A stretch of 51,810 nucleotides of DNA from a virus, in the IMG/VR virus record IMGVR_UViG_3300021375_001646, positions 1 through 51,810 of that record; one strand, given 5' to 3'. Positions 39,291 through 47,322 of the stretch are shown here, piece after piece. The stretch's first letter is position 1, and every line of letters begins with the position of its first letter. The position numbers and the translations under genes are program-made. Below the pieces are notes generated by a model. That model did not search any database and was not told the DNA's origin. It saw only the letters and a program-made list of their open reading frames with translations.

Positions 39291-40487
39291 GTGAACAGAG
39301 TAGCAGTAACAGGAATGGGTATGATCGATGCACTAGGAGCAAATCCTAATGAATGCTTTGATGCCATGTTGGATACAAACTATACCAACCCGCCTGCATT
39401 TCATAATTCAAGATTAGAACGACACAGACAACAACCTGTGTTTCCTGTGGACAAAGACAAACTTGTACTACCGGAACTAAGACCGGCTGTAGTTAAAAAC
39501 TTAGAACCTGCAACACTTTTTGCATTACATACAGTTGAACAAGCACTTCAACAAAGTGGCGTTGAGCATAGCGATAATGTTGCTGTGATTGGCAGTAGTG
39601 TTACATCAGGCAATCATGTTGTGTTTGACTTGTATCCTATCTTACATAGCGAAACAGGTAGAGCAAGGCCTAGACAACTTTTAACAACTACAAAAGATTT
39701 TATGGCAGGTTACATCTGTCAACACTACGGATACAAAGGACCTAACACATCGATGTATGCCGCATGTGCAACAAGTTTGTTCAGCATAGATTACGCAATG
39801 AGATTTGTAGACGACTACGACTATGTTGTTTGTACAGTAAGCGATCAAGGTGTTAATGATACTGACGTTGGCTTCTTTAAACAACTAGGAGCAATAGGAT
39901 CACATTCAGTTCCGTTTGACGATGACAGAGATGGATTCATAATGGGAGAAGGTGCTGGCACATTTATTTTAGAGTCAGAAGAAAAAGCAAAGGCTAGAGG
40001 AGCAGATATTATTGCATACCTTTATCCTGCAGGCTTTGGTAGTGATGGTACAAGTCCTACTGCACCTGACCCTGACGGTGCTGGAGCAAAGTTAAGTATG
40101 AAACATGCACTAAAAAATAATGCTATTGGATCTTACATTTCTTTTGTAAATGCACATGGAACTTCTACTCCAGTTGGAGATGAAATAGAATACAACGCAA
40201 TTAAAGAAGTGTTAGGAAATGTTCCTATTGTTAGTAATAAAAGTAAAATAGGACATACAATGGGTGCTTGTGGAATAATAGAAGCAATGTACACAATCAA
40301 AAGTTTACAAACAGGTAAGATACCAAACAACCATAACATATCTAAATGTAGTTTTGACACACAAGGTATGATTACAAACAAAGACAGAACTATCACAGGT
40401 ACAATGGCACTGAACAATAGTTTTGGCTTTGGCGGTAAGTGTGCATCACAATTGATACAGGTAGAAAAAAGCACGGATAATTATTAG
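39291..40487 (+). CDS. beta-ketoacyl-ACP synthase, KAS II type (398 aa)
   Basis: It starts MNRVAVTGMGMIDALGANPN, as in FabF. The C-H-H catalytic triad is intact: YAACATSLFSIDYA, VNAHGTSTPVGDEIEY and KSKIGHTMGACGIIEA. The NNSFGFGGKCAS finger and GEGAGTFILESEEKAKARGA are also present. Its length is normal. The start is GTG with AAGGGG 11 nt upstream. It condenses malonyl-ACP with acyl-ACP, extending fatty acids or a polyketide-like chain. With the hydratase and desaturase nearby, it suggests phage control of fatty-acid composition. Confidence 0.93.
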   Translation: MNRVAVTGMGMIDALGANPNECFDAMLDTNYTNPPAFHNSRLERHRQQPVFPVDKDKLVLPELRPAVVKNLEPATLFALHTVEQALQQSGVEHSDNVAVIGSSVTSGNHVVFDLYPILHSETGRARPRQLLTTTKDFMAGYICQHYGYKGPNTSMYAACATSLFSIDYAMRFVDDYDYVVCTVSDQGVNDTDVGFFKQLGAIGSHSVPFDDDRDGFIMGEGAGTFILESEEKAKARGADIIAYLYPAGFGSDGTSPTAPDPDGAGAKLSMKHALKNNAIGSYISFVNAHGTSTPVGDEIEYNAIKEVLGNVPIVSNKSKIGHTMGACGIIEAMYTIKSLQTGKIPNNHNISKCSFDTQGMITNKDRTITGTMALNNSFGFGGKCASQLIQVEKSTDNY

Positions 40488-40488
40488 T

Positions 40489-40833
40489 ATGAAAGATTTT
40501 AACGTTTTAACTGAAGGTAGATATGAACCTGCGTCTGATATTGAATATAAGATATTAAGACAACACATAAAGAACGACCAAGTACATTTAGTATTCACAG
40601 GAGTACTAAAAACAAAAGACAAGTATATCAAACAACAGACAGGTGTTATTATGCATACCCTAGAAGCATATACAAACACTGACACTGACATTGAATTGTA
40701 TATTGAAAAGAATAGATGGAAAGAAGTTATTGCAAGTGAAATTGCTAATCAAGTAAACGATCCTATGTTTGCTAGATATAACTTTTCATTCCTAAACAGC
40801 GTACATAATAGTGCAATTAAGACGAGAGCATAA
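40489..40833 (+). CDS. hypothetical protein between ketoacyl synthase and hydroxylase (114 aa)
   Basis: It begins MKDFNVLTEGRYEPASDIEY and has an alpha/beta composition with HLVFTGVLKTKDKYIKQQTG and a helical C-terminus. It is coupled downstream by TAATG to the 2OG-hydroxylase-like gene and starts 1 nt after the synthase stop. No family was recognised; it may be an accessory of the lipid or hydroxylase pathway. Confidence 0.6.
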   Translation: MKDFNVLTEGRYEPASDIEYKILRQHIKNDQVHLVFTGVLKTKDKYIKQQTGVIMHTLEAYTNTDTDIELYIEKNRWKEVIASEIANQVNDPMFARYNFSFLNSVHNSAIKTRA

Positions 40834-41642
40834 TGAATAAGAGTGTAGTAGACAGAGTAACATTAAAAGCATACGATCAAGATCAGATTAGAAAAGACTT
40901 TGAACAAAAGATACTTCCTAATATGCCCCGCAAGGTTCCATTGTTGAATGCAACTTTGCCAACTAATGCAGACGATCATCATATGTTATATACACATCGT
41001 CCTGAACTAGAAGATTATGTTAAGGACACAATATTCGAAGACATACTAATGGACTTGCCTTTCAAGAGAGGTAGAGCAACATTCATTCATCAACTTCCTG
41101 GAATGACTTTACGTTTTCACAGAGACCCTGATGACAAGTATCACATAGCAATTAATGATCCGCCAGGTGCTTTCTTTTTTGATATGGAATTGCAAACAGG
41201 ATATAGAGTACCTTGTGATGGACACTTGTATAAACTAAACACTGCGGCAAGATATCATACTGCCGTAAATGCAGATTGTAAAGACAGAACACATCTTGTT
41301 ATTTGTCCTTACTTCTTTGAAGACGATTTTAATAAGCCAACTACAACTGCAACCTTTGGATTTGATCACGGCAATGCAACTATGCCTGATGTGTTTACAA
41401 GTATAGCAACTCCAAACAATAGTATTGAACAAGGTTTCTGTGTTGAATGGATTGCTTCAGTGTTTCACGATCCAACATGCAAGAACATTTGGGGAGAGAA
41501 TACAAGTTCGGGACGTAGATATCATATTGAATTTACAGATGCAAACAATTTAGAAAATGTAATGACTAGTGCTTTGAACTTAGAAGCAACTCATGCCATG
41601 GAACAGTTTGGTATATCAGTCGAAAATAATTTTACTAATTAA
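40833..41642 (+). CDS. 2-oxoglutarate/Fe(II) Asp/Asn-hydroxylase-like protein (269 aa)
   Basis: The double-stranded beta-helix core shows LRFHRDPDDKYHIAINDPPG (H-x-D) and ARYHTAVNADCKDRTHLVIC (distal His and Arg), the typical metal and 2OG ligands. The layout resembles aspartyl/asparaginyl beta-hydroxylases, though divergent. It could hydroxylate a protein or an amino acid. It is coupled to the 114-residue gene. Its 3' end overlaps the convergent MaoC-like gene by 8 bp. Confidence 0.75.
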   Translation: MNKSVVDRVTLKAYDQDQIRKDFEQKILPNMPRKVPLLNATLPTNADDHHMLYTHRPELEDYVKDTIFEDILMDLPFKRGRATFIHQLPGMTLRFHRDPDDKYHIAINDPPGAFFFDMELQTGYRVPCDGHLYKLNTAARYHTAVNADCKDRTHLVICPYFFEDDFNKPTTTATFGFDHGNATMPDVFTSIATPNNSIEQGFCVEWIASVFHDPTCKNIWGENTSSGRRYHIEFTDANNLENVMTSALNLEATHAMEQFGISVENNFTN

Positions 41643-41970
41643 GTTTTATAGTAGTCATTTCTATTGTTTGCTTAACACTATCCCCAACAGAAATAGTAAT
41701 ATGGTTAACACAAACTCTTGACTTCTCTTTAAGTACATGATGTTTAATATCGATTGTATCACCTATGTACACTGCATTATGATACCTTACGTTTAGTTTT
41801 GCTAACGCCCAATAAGGTTTAGGATTACGTGTGATCATAGCAGTAACTAGAATACCAGGAGCAACTGGATCTCCATACTTTATAGTATCTTCTTCGTGGT
41901 GTATTGGATTGGTGTCTTCAATAACATCACAATATCTTTTAACTAGATCGGGTGTGATTTCTATCTTCAT
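41635..41970 (-). CDS. MaoC-like hot-dog enoyl/3-hydroxyacyl hydratase, leaderless start (111 aa)
   Basis: The hydratase-2 motif is present: YCDVIEDTNPIHHEEDTIKY then GDPVAPGILVTAMITR, containing the catalytic Asp and His (D-x-N-x-x-H). Its length of 111 residues is on the short side for MaoC (about 130-150). It would add or remove water on acyl-thioesters. The ATG is exactly 5 nt after the late element GTTAAATA. It is divergent from the hydroxylase at 42010. Confidence 0.8.
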   Translation of the reverse strand: MKIEITPDLVKRYCDVIEDTNPIHHEEDTIKYGDPVAPGILVTAMITRNPKPYWALAKLNVRYHNAVYIGDTIDIKHHVLKEKSRVCVNHITISVGDSVKQTIEMTTIKLN

Positions 41971-41975
41971 AAAAC

Positions 41976-41983
41976 TATTTAAC
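41976..41983 (-). promoter_or_regulatory. late promoter element GTTAAATA (leaderless type)
   Basis: It is followed by GTTTT and ATG at 41970. Confidence 0.6.
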
Positions 41984-41996
41984 TGCCTCTAGCCCT

Positions 41997-42004
41997 AGTA
42001 AATA
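41997..42004 (+). promoter_or_regulatory. late promoter element AGTAAATA (leaderless type)
   Basis: It is followed by CATTT and ATG at 42010. It forms a divergent pair with the element at 41976-41983. Confidence 0.6.
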
Positions 42005-42009
42005 CATTT

Positions 42010-42531
42010 ATGAAACAGCAAGACTTTATCCAAAACTTATTAGACAACACACAAGAAATCTTTGATGAATATAAAAATTGTAGACACAGAGATATTCCAT
42101 TACCTGATTGGAAGGAAGAACAAGAAGTGCATTTGCATTGGAGGGCATTACCAATATGGTGGGTACAAAAACCTTGTAAGCCTGTGCAGAAAGCATTACC
42201 ATTAACAACAAAACTATTAACAGATGGTCCTGGACACAGAGCAACTGCATGGGTTAAGTTAGAAAGTCATAGTAAGACTCCGCAACATGCTCATCATGAT
42301 TGGGGTAATAAGATTATACTTCATTTGCCTATGATAGTACCTGACGGTGATGTAGGCTTTTGGGTTGATGGAAATATTCACAGATGGAAAGTAGGAGAAC
42401 TATTTGCTTTCAAAAGCAATCAAGAACACTACGGATTTAATAACACAGACGAAACTAGAGTAATGCTTGTTATGGAGTTTGATGATACTTGGGAACAGAC
42501 GTTGCGTCCTTATATGACAGTGACTCCTTAG
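42010..42531 (+). CDS. aspartyl/asparaginyl beta-hydroxylase (173 aa)
   Basis: A clear Asp/Asn hydroxylase core: LESHSKTPQHAHHDWGNKI, ILHLPMIVPDGDVGFWVDG, HRWKVGELFAFKSNQEHYGF then NNTDETRVMLVMEF. It shows the H...H and distal Arg ligands of the 2OG family, with the usual missing Asp at position 2. Animal and bacterial relatives hydroxylate Asp/Asn side chains in proteins. It is a separate unit with a leaderless start. The 3' end overlaps the desaturase gene on the opposite strand by 62 bp. Confidence 0.85.
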   Translation: MKQQDFIQNLLDNTQEIFDEYKNCRHRDIPLPDWKEEQEVHLHWRALPIWWVQKPCKPVQKALPLTTKLLTDGPGHRATAWVKLESHSKTPQHAHHDWGNKIILHLPMIVPDGDVGFWVDGNIHRWKVGELFAFKSNQEHYGFNNTDETRVMLVMEFDDTWEQTLRPYMTVTP

Positions 42532-43252
42532 TCCACCCAAACAAACTAACAAGTCTTCCACTTGGATCCCACATATTGTAGTTTAACTTCATAGGACCAT
42601 AATGATGTGTTCCGTGTAAACATTCACTAAAAGCAAAAGGCCAAAATAATTTATTGTCAACTGGCTTACCTTTCTTGTGTAATGCTACATTAACAAAGAA
42701 GTTGATCAGTATAATACTTAAAGCAACAGGAGTTGCCCATATAGTTAAGAACCATTGTAGTCCTAGTGTATTATAAACTATTGCAAATAATAATAGATTA
42801 AAAGTAATTGCAATAATACCTTCCCACTTACCTATACTAATAAAATAAGGAACACGTAGTCTATCAGCAACACGTTTTGGATCTATCTTTTCAAACCTCC
42901 ACAATGATGAAGTAACATACCAAACACCTTTGTGTTTAGGAGAGTGTGGATCATTTTCTGTATCTGTATATTTGTGATGTTGTCTGTGCAAAGCCGCATA
43001 TCCAATTGGGTTACCTGACAATGCAAAAACACTTATTGTTGATAATGCTTTTTGTAACCAACTAGGCGGAGACCACAGTTCATGTGATGCCCATCTATGT
43101 AAGAATAACCCTTGTACAACATCTGCTAGGAACCAATACATACCTACTGCTAACAATGCATTTACCCATGTAAGATTATAGATCCACACAGGTAGGAATG
43201 CACAATATATAAAAAATATAATAATTGTAGATATACGATTGAACCTGTCCAT
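42470..43252 (-). CDS. fatty-acid desaturase, acyl-CoA delta-9 type, leaderless start (260 aa)
   Basis: This is an integral membrane di-iron enzyme. All three histidine boxes are present: HRWASH, HRQHHKYTDTENDPHSP and HGTHHYGP, with four membrane helices around them. The pattern matches acyl-CoA/acyl-lipid delta-9 desaturases. It is a little shorter than usual (~300). Its ATG is exactly 5 nt after the late element ATTAAATA. It would add double bonds to host membrane fatty acids, perhaps increasing fluidity during infection. Confidence 0.93.
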   Translation of the reverse strand: MDRFNRISTIIIFFIYCAFLPVWIYNLTWVNALLAVGMYWFLADVVQGLFLHRWASHELWSPPSWLQKALSTISVFALSGNPIGYAALHRQHHKYTDTENDPHSPKHKGVWYVTSSLWRFEKIDPKRVADRLRVPYFISIGKWEGIIAITFNLLLFAIVYNTLGLQWFLTIWATPVALSIILINFFVNVALHKKGKPVDNKLFWPFAFSECLHGTHHYGPMKLNYNMWDPSGRLVSLFGWTKESLSYKDATSVPKYHQTP

Positions 43253-43257
43253 AACGG

Positions 43258-43265
43258 TATTTAAT
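43258..43265 (-). promoter_or_regulatory. late promoter element ATTAAATA (leaderless type)
   Basis: It is followed by CCGTT and ATG at 43252. Confidence 0.65.
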
Positions 43266-43285
43266 CGTTAATCGTTAACAGTCTG

Positions 43286-43609
43286 TTAAGACAGAACTCC
43301 CATTACTTCGTGTTCTTCTAACCAAAGATAGTCCATATCTTGATGATTAAACTTGTCGCCACTTGCTTGATTAAAGATAATTCTAGATCCAGGTAGCACT
43401 GTTGTAGCAGTAAACTTACCCTTACTATCATATGATCCTTTACCTATTGCAAGAACTGTGCCTGTAGTAATGCCATCGTCTTTCATAGTAGAAATGATAA
43501 GTCCACTTTTTGTAGTTTCATCTTTATCTTCTAGTTCTACAACCATTCTGTTTCCAGTTGGTTTGATATTGATAGCATTAAACACTCTGTACGTATCTCT
43601 TTTACTCAT
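43286..43609 (-). CDS. GroES-like co-chaperonin (107 aa)
   Basis: The GroES pattern is visible: INIKPTGNRMVVELEDKDET, TKSGLIISTMKDDGITTG, TVLAIGKG, VLPGSRIIFNQASGDKF and DYLWLEEHEVMGVLS. The segment TKSGLIIS corresponds to the mobile loop that docks on GroEL. Its length is normal. In T4 the equivalent is gp31, needed for folding the major capsid protein. Its neighbours are the desaturase and a membrane protein. Confidence 0.88.
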   Translation of the reverse strand: MSKRDTYRVFNAINIKPTGNRMVVELEDKDETTKSGLIISTMKDDGITTGTVLAIGKGSYDSKGKFTATTVLPGSRIIFNQASGDKFNHQDMDYLWLEEHEVMGVLS

Positions 43610-43746
43610 AAATTTTCCTTATATTTCTCTAATTACTTCTAACACTATTGTATTACTAGTGTGCTTATACATGCTCTAACTAACACTAGTGTAGTAATTG
43701 TATACTCTATCCAACATTTGACAGCAACTCTATCCAACATCTTGCG
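43610..43746. other. short intergenic region with direct repeat
   Basis: CTCTATCCAACAT occurs twice (about 43704 and 43729) separated by ttgacagcaa. I see no gene. It may be part of the leader before the GroES gene. Confidence 0.35.
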
Positions 43747-44124
43747 TTACTCATGTTCGCCACCTGGATCGTTAGGATCTAAAGGAACCTTACGAGCATT
43801 GCCTTTTTCATCTCGCCAGATAGTATAAGTTCTACCTCGACCATATGATGAGTAACCATTCATAAAATTAAAAGCAGTTGGCTTTCTTTTGGCTGTTTCA
43901 AATGTTGCAACTGTAACTGCAATAGCACCTAACAGAAGTGTATGTAATACCATACTAAACACTCCAGCATACATGCTACCTACAATAATGCCAAACACAA
44001 TACACCACATCCATGCAAGAACCTGCATAATCATATGTCGTGTACTAAAGTCTGGGATAGCACTCAAGGGATTCTTTTCATAATCCATTACGCTATTCCA
44101 ACAATCATAAACCCATTGTCTCAT
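43747..44124 (-). CDS. membrane protein (125 aa)
   Basis: Two to three hydrophobic helices (MQVLAWMWCIVFGIIVGSMY, then GVFSMVLHTLLLGAIAVTVA) lie in the middle. The C-terminal polar domain has RGRTYTIWRDEKGNARKVPL. No family was recognised; it probably sits in the inner membrane. It follows a 26-residue membrane peptide gene without spacing. Confidence 0.65.
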   Translation of the reverse strand: MRQWVYDCWNSVMDYEKNPLSAIPDFSTRHMIMQVLAWMWCIVFGIIVGSMYAGVFSMVLHTLLLGAIAVTVATFETAKRKPTAFNFMNGYSSYGRGRTYTIWRDEKGNARKVPLDPNDPGGEHE

Positions 44125-44205
44125 TTAATCATCCTTTCTAACTCTGATCAAAATGTATAATACTAATATAGTAACAGGGATTCCTATAAAGAACAAGCCT
44201 AACAT
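44125..44205 (-). CDS. single-helix membrane micro-protein (26 aa)
   Basis: ATG 44205 to TAA 44125 encodes MLGLFFIGIPVTILVLYILI then RVRKDD. It is a clean transmembrane helix with a positive end. The stop abuts the next ATG and the start overlaps the ligase end, so it is in an operon. GGAG lies in the ligase C-terminus upstream. Confidence 0.55.
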   Translation of the reverse strand: MLGLFFIGIPVTILVLYILIRVRKDD

Positions 44206-44206
44206 A

Positions 44207-45553
44207 CTATATTTTTTCTCCAATTTCAAAACCTCTAAATCTTAAAAACCTAGGAAAACGTAAACTGTATGTTCCGTCCTGATTCTGTGTAATTGCATCT
44301 GCTCTAACTTCTACAATTTGTCCTAGGATAGAAGAGCGACTATTCCAAAACTCATCGCGATTAATGTCACTAAAGCCACTACCGACATTAACATTAATAG
44401 TCTTTCCGTCATCAACTCCTTCACAAACAAATGCACCAAGTTTTCCTTCGTTTCGTCCTGTTCCTTCTTCAACATGTTTTACCTCTAATGAAACTTCAAT
44501 AAAAGGTTTTTGTTTCAACCAAGCAGTGGAACGTTTACATTCATACAAGGCTTCCGGGTCTTTGATCATAATGCCCTCATAGCCTTGATCAATTGCTTCT
44601 TTATTGAAATCTTTAAATTGTTGTTGTCCTGCTTCACTGTCAAGATCACAGTCAACTTTATCTATAACTTGAATATTGTCAAAACCATCAAACATCTTGC
44701 AATATTCTTTTAGCATAGCATGGCGCTCGTGTTGGTTAAGCACAGACTTGCCTTGTTTGAATTCACTTAACGGTATTATATCAAACAACTGCAATACGGC
44801 ATCGTCTGCCTGTACATCACTCTTTCTTTGGACTTGCTTCATCAAGTCTTGAAAAGAGGACGAAACTATTTCTCCGTCTAGCACCATTGCTTCTGGCTTC
44901 GTTTCCTGGGCCAAGTTTTTTATGTGTTGTGTTATTTTGGTGAAGTTCTGTAATGCCTTGCCATTTCTAGTATATTGCGACACGACTGTTCCCATACCAC
45001 AGTCTACGACTGTGAGAACTCTGACACCATCTAATTTTTTATCCAGACATATTTTTCCACTCACTTTCTTTTGATGTTTCGCTGAATCATGGGCCAGCAT
45101 ACATTCGAAGACCGGCACTTTATAATGATCCATTTTAAGTTTTTTAGCAACGTTATTCACAGTCTTTTCACTTACGCCACAACGCAAGTCTTTGATTAGA
45201 ATACGTCTATAAAATCCATTCCATTGTTCTGTAGTAGCAACACCCATTGCTAATTCAATAGCATCACGTGCCGCATGTCCAGTTAGTTCACGGTTAGCAA
45301 GTTGCTCTGCTAGGACTTTAAAGTTATCCCAACTTAGACCTTGCCCTGTGATTACATCTGAACGTGTAGGAACTTGTTGAACACCAAATGTGTACAACTT
45401 GTCCAAACACATACGAACGCCTTCAAAAAACTCATTAAGGTTTTCTTCCATTGCTTCTGCAAGAATGGCTTCTTTTGCAAGTCTAGAATTATCTGCTTCT
45501 AGTCTTGCTATAATATCTTGTGGTTGTGTTCTTATATGGAATCGACCTCTCAT
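44207..45553 (-). CDS. ATP-dependent DNA ligase (448 aa)
   Basis: The adenylation motif is KICLDKKLDGVRVLTV (K-x-D-G-x-R). It is followed by YTRNGKALQNFTKITQ (III), AMVLDGEIVSSSF (IIIa), GYEGIMIKDPEALYECKRST (IV) and AWLKQKPFIEVSLEV (V). An N-terminal helical domain and an OB domain (NVGSGFSDINRDEF) are present. It corresponds to T4 gp30-type ligases, sealing nicks during replication and repair. It overlaps the SWIM gene by 4 bp. Confidence 0.94.
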   Translation of the reverse strand: MRGRFHIRTQPQDIIARLEADNSRLAKEAILAEAMEENLNEFFEGVRMCLDKLYTFGVQQVPTRSDVITGQGLSWDNFKVLAEQLANRELTGHAARDAIELAMGVATTEQWNGFYRRILIKDLRCGVSEKTVNNVAKKLKMDHYKVPVFECMLAHDSAKHQKKVSGKICLDKKLDGVRVLTVVDCGMGTVVSQYTRNGKALQNFTKITQHIKNLAQETKPEAMVLDGEIVSSSFQDLMKQVQRKSDVQADDAVLQLFDIIPLSEFKQGKSVLNQHERHAMLKEYCKMFDGFDNIQVIDKVDCDLDSEAGQQQFKDFNKEAIDQGYEGIMIKDPEALYECKRSTAWLKQKPFIEVSLEVKHVEEGTGRNEGKLGAFVCEGVDDGKTINVNVGSGFSDINRDEFWNSRSSILGQIVEVRADAITQNQDGTYSLRFPRFLRFRGFEIGEKI

Positions 45554-45771
45554 TGCATTGCTCCTTCTACTTGTTTAACTACTGCCCTTGAATGTTTACA
45601 GTATCCGTGATAACCAAATCCTTGACAATCACATTGAAAGCCTTTGTCATGTAGTTCAACGGAATAGTCTTTACCTGTTGAACCTGTTACTGGCCAAACT
45701 ATACCTGTCCATGGATGACCTTTTGGATCAAACATTGTAGGTTTAAGATATTTTTGTTGGTACTTGGGCAT
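45550..45771 (-). CDS. SWIM zinc-finger protein (73 aa)
   Basis: The SWIM pattern C-x-C-x(n)-C-x-H is present as CDCQGFGYHGYCKHSRAV, preceded by KDYSVELHDKGFQ. SWIM domains bind DNA or proteins. It is coupled to the DNA ligase, and a sigma70-like promoter lies directly upstream. Confidence 0.85.
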   Translation of the reverse strand: MPKYQQKYLKPTMFDPKGHPWTGIVWPVTGSTGKDYSVELHDKGFQCDCQGFGYHGYCKHSRAVVKQVEGAMQ

Positions 45772-45802
45772 GTTTTTACTCTTTTTATTAGTTTATACTT
45801 AC

Positions 45803-45831
45803 AGTATATACTGGTATTACCACTTTGTCAA
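45803..45831 (-). promoter_or_regulatory. sigma70-like promoter with palindromic spacer, SWIM-ligase unit
   Basis: TTGACA (45826-45831), 17 bp, TATACT (45803-45808). The spacer contains the palindrome TGGTATTACCA (45812-45822), shared with the promoter at 46664-46692. Confidence 0.8.
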
Positions 45832-45834
45832 CCA

Positions 45835-46020
45835 TTAATTTTCGTCGTACTGTAATATTTCTACTTCGCCGTTAACCGTTTTAGTTTTGATAAACCTTTT
45901 TAAGATCAAGTCATCAATAGTTTGTTCTACAATTTTATATCTAGCAGATTTACTACCAACATATAATCCAAACAATGTACCCAACACGTAGGCAATAAAA
46001 ATCCAAAGTTCCACACTCAT
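45835..46020 (-). CDS. small N-terminally anchored protein (61 aa)
   Basis: An N-terminal membrane helix (LWIFIAYVLGTLFGLYVGSK) is followed by a polar helical domain. It belongs to a run of small genes upstream of the SWIM-ligase promoter. No family was recognised. Confidence 0.6.
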   Translation of the reverse strand: MSVELWIFIAYVLGTLFGLYVGSKSARYKIVEQTIDDLILKRFIKTKTVNGEVEILQYDEN

Positions 46021-46021
46021 T

Positions 46022-46336
46022 TTATACTCCTTTATAAGTTTCTATTACTGTGTTTAAATCCAAATAGTCAATCACTGCACTTTTGTCACCTAAGTTTTTT
46101 AGTACCACAGGGTGTGCCGTGTTTACAAACATTGGACCATCTAATTCTGCTGTGTTTACAAGAAAGTTTTCATCTTGTTTATCAAACCAATATACCATTA
46201 CTCTTTCGTCAGTAACTGGATTTAGATATGCACAAGAACCTTCGTCAAGTTTAAGTTGGCTAGTAAACTGCAACTTACTTTTGTTTTCAACGTGTTCACT
46301 CTTTACATCTAAAAGAGATCCTTTAGTGAAAAACAT
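46022..46336 (-). CDS. hypothetical beta-rich protein (104 aa)
   Basis: A soluble protein with VENKSKLQFTSQLKLDEGSC and ERVMVYWFDKQDENF. It overlaps the upstream gene by 1 nt and ends next to the small anchored protein. No family was recognised. Confidence 0.6.
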   Translation of the reverse strand: MFFTKGSLLDVKSEHVENKSKLQFTSQLKLDEGSCAYLNPVTDERVMVYWFDKQDENFLVNTAELDGPMFVNTAHPVVLKNLGDKSAVIDYLDLNTVIETYKGV

Positions 46337-46626
46337 TATGCTACCACCTTAGGAGTCCAACCGTCGAACTTGTAACTAGGATCAGGAGCAATATCAAATG
46401 CCCATTGGTCCCACGGTTCAGTTTTTGTTTTTTCTAATTTTGATGTCTTTACAATATAGCCTGGTGCTATAACATCTAGCAAACCTTCAACAATCAAATC
46501 GACATCTACACCACGATCAGTGTCTGCCCAAAGTGTTCCGTATTGCCAATGCATGTTTGGTGCTGATGCTCCAAACTCATGAAACTTCTTTTTAATTTCT
46601 ACTAATGCTGTTTTTTCAAATGCCAT
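46336..46626 (-). CDS. hypothetical alpha/beta protein (96 aa)
   Basis: It begins MAFEKTALVEIKKKFHEFGA, then has NMHWQYGTLWADTDRGVDVD and DPSYKFDGWTPKVV. AAAGG precedes the ATG, and a sigma70-like promoter with the shared palindrome lies upstream. No family was recognised; likely early or middle expressed. Confidence 0.6.
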   Translation of the reverse strand: MAFEKTALVEIKKKFHEFGASAPNMHWQYGTLWADTDRGVDVDLIVEGLLDVIAPGYIVKTSKLEKTKTEPWDQWAFDIAPDPSYKFDGWTPKVVA

Positions 46627-46663
46627 TTTGTTTTGCCTTTCTGTTTGCCTAATTTATATATAC

Positions 46664-46692
46664 ATAATACATGGTATTACCTATAAAGTCAA
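46664..46692 (-). promoter_or_regulatory. sigma70-like promoter with palindromic spacer
   Basis: TTGACT (46687-46692), 17 bp, TATTAT (46664-46669). The spacer contains TGGTATTACC at 46672-46681, the same sequence as in the SWIM-ligase promoter. Confidence 0.75.
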
Positions 46693-46919
46693 CCTCTATC
46701 TACATTTAATCCTTCCAAAATGAACTCATATCTAGTTAGTATTCGTCTATTATGGATTCTTCCGTCAGGTGTGTTAACAGGTGCCCACCATGTTAGTATG
46801 TCGTAGTATTGTTCAAATGGATATATCCAAACTCCACTAGATGCACGTTTTGGCAACCAAGCACGTTTTTTATTAATATCCACCTTAGGCGATCCTAGAT
46901 GTGCGGATACATGTTTCAT
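46689..46919 (-). CDS. hypothetical protein (76 aa)
   Basis: A basic, Trp/Tyr-rich protein (MKHVSAHLGSPKVDINKKRA, then YDILTWWAPVNTPDGR). It overlaps the sufE stop as ATGA. No family was recognised. Confidence 0.6.
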   Translation of the reverse strand: MKHVSAHLGSPKVDINKKRAWLPKRASSGVWIYPFEQYYDILTWWAPVNTPDGRIHNRRILTRYEFILEGLNVDRG

Positions 46920-47320
46920 AATGTTGCTATTTTGTTTTGTATTACACCAATTAGATTATACAATCCATTTCTACGCTGTGGTGTAACTAATTGTACAAAC
47001 CCTAGACAGTCTAAGTCTTCTGGTTTGAATTCTAATGCTTGTTCTTTGGTACTGTCTGTTAGTATATCACAAACAATAGATGCAATACCTTTAGGGATCA
47101 TTGCATCACTATCATAATAGATGTGTACCTTATCTTCTTTGAATCCTACGTCAACCCATATCTTACTAATACATCCTGGAACAAGTCTATCATCTGTACG
47201 TAGTTGTTCAGGAAGTGTTGTAGCATTTCTTGCCAAGTCAACTAGATAGGAAAGTTTTTCCATACCTTCTTCTAAAAAGCCTAGTTCTTCTTTCCATTTA
47301 TTGATCTTGTCTGCTATCAT
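46916..47320 (-). CDS. sufE: SufE-like sulfur acceptor (134 aa)
   Basis: The start MIADKINKWKEELGF at 47320 is chosen because TTTGGAG lies upstream and the length then equals normal SufE; earlier in-frame codons lie inside the upstream gene. Family features are LPEQLRTDDRLVPGCISKIW, with the sulfur-accepting Cys, and LGFVQLVTPQRRNGLYNL. SufE takes persulfide from SufS and hands it to the scaffold. Together with phage IscU it suggests phage support of Fe-S assembly, probably for radical-SAM enzymes. Confidence 0.92.
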   Translation of the reverse strand: MIADKINKWKEELGFLEEGMEKLSYLVDLARNATTLPEQLRTDDRLVPGCISKIWVDVGFKEDKVHIYYDSDAMIPKGIASIVCDILTDSTKEQALEFKPEDLDCLGFVQLVTPQRRNGLYNLIGVIQNKIATL

Positions 47321-47322
47321 TT

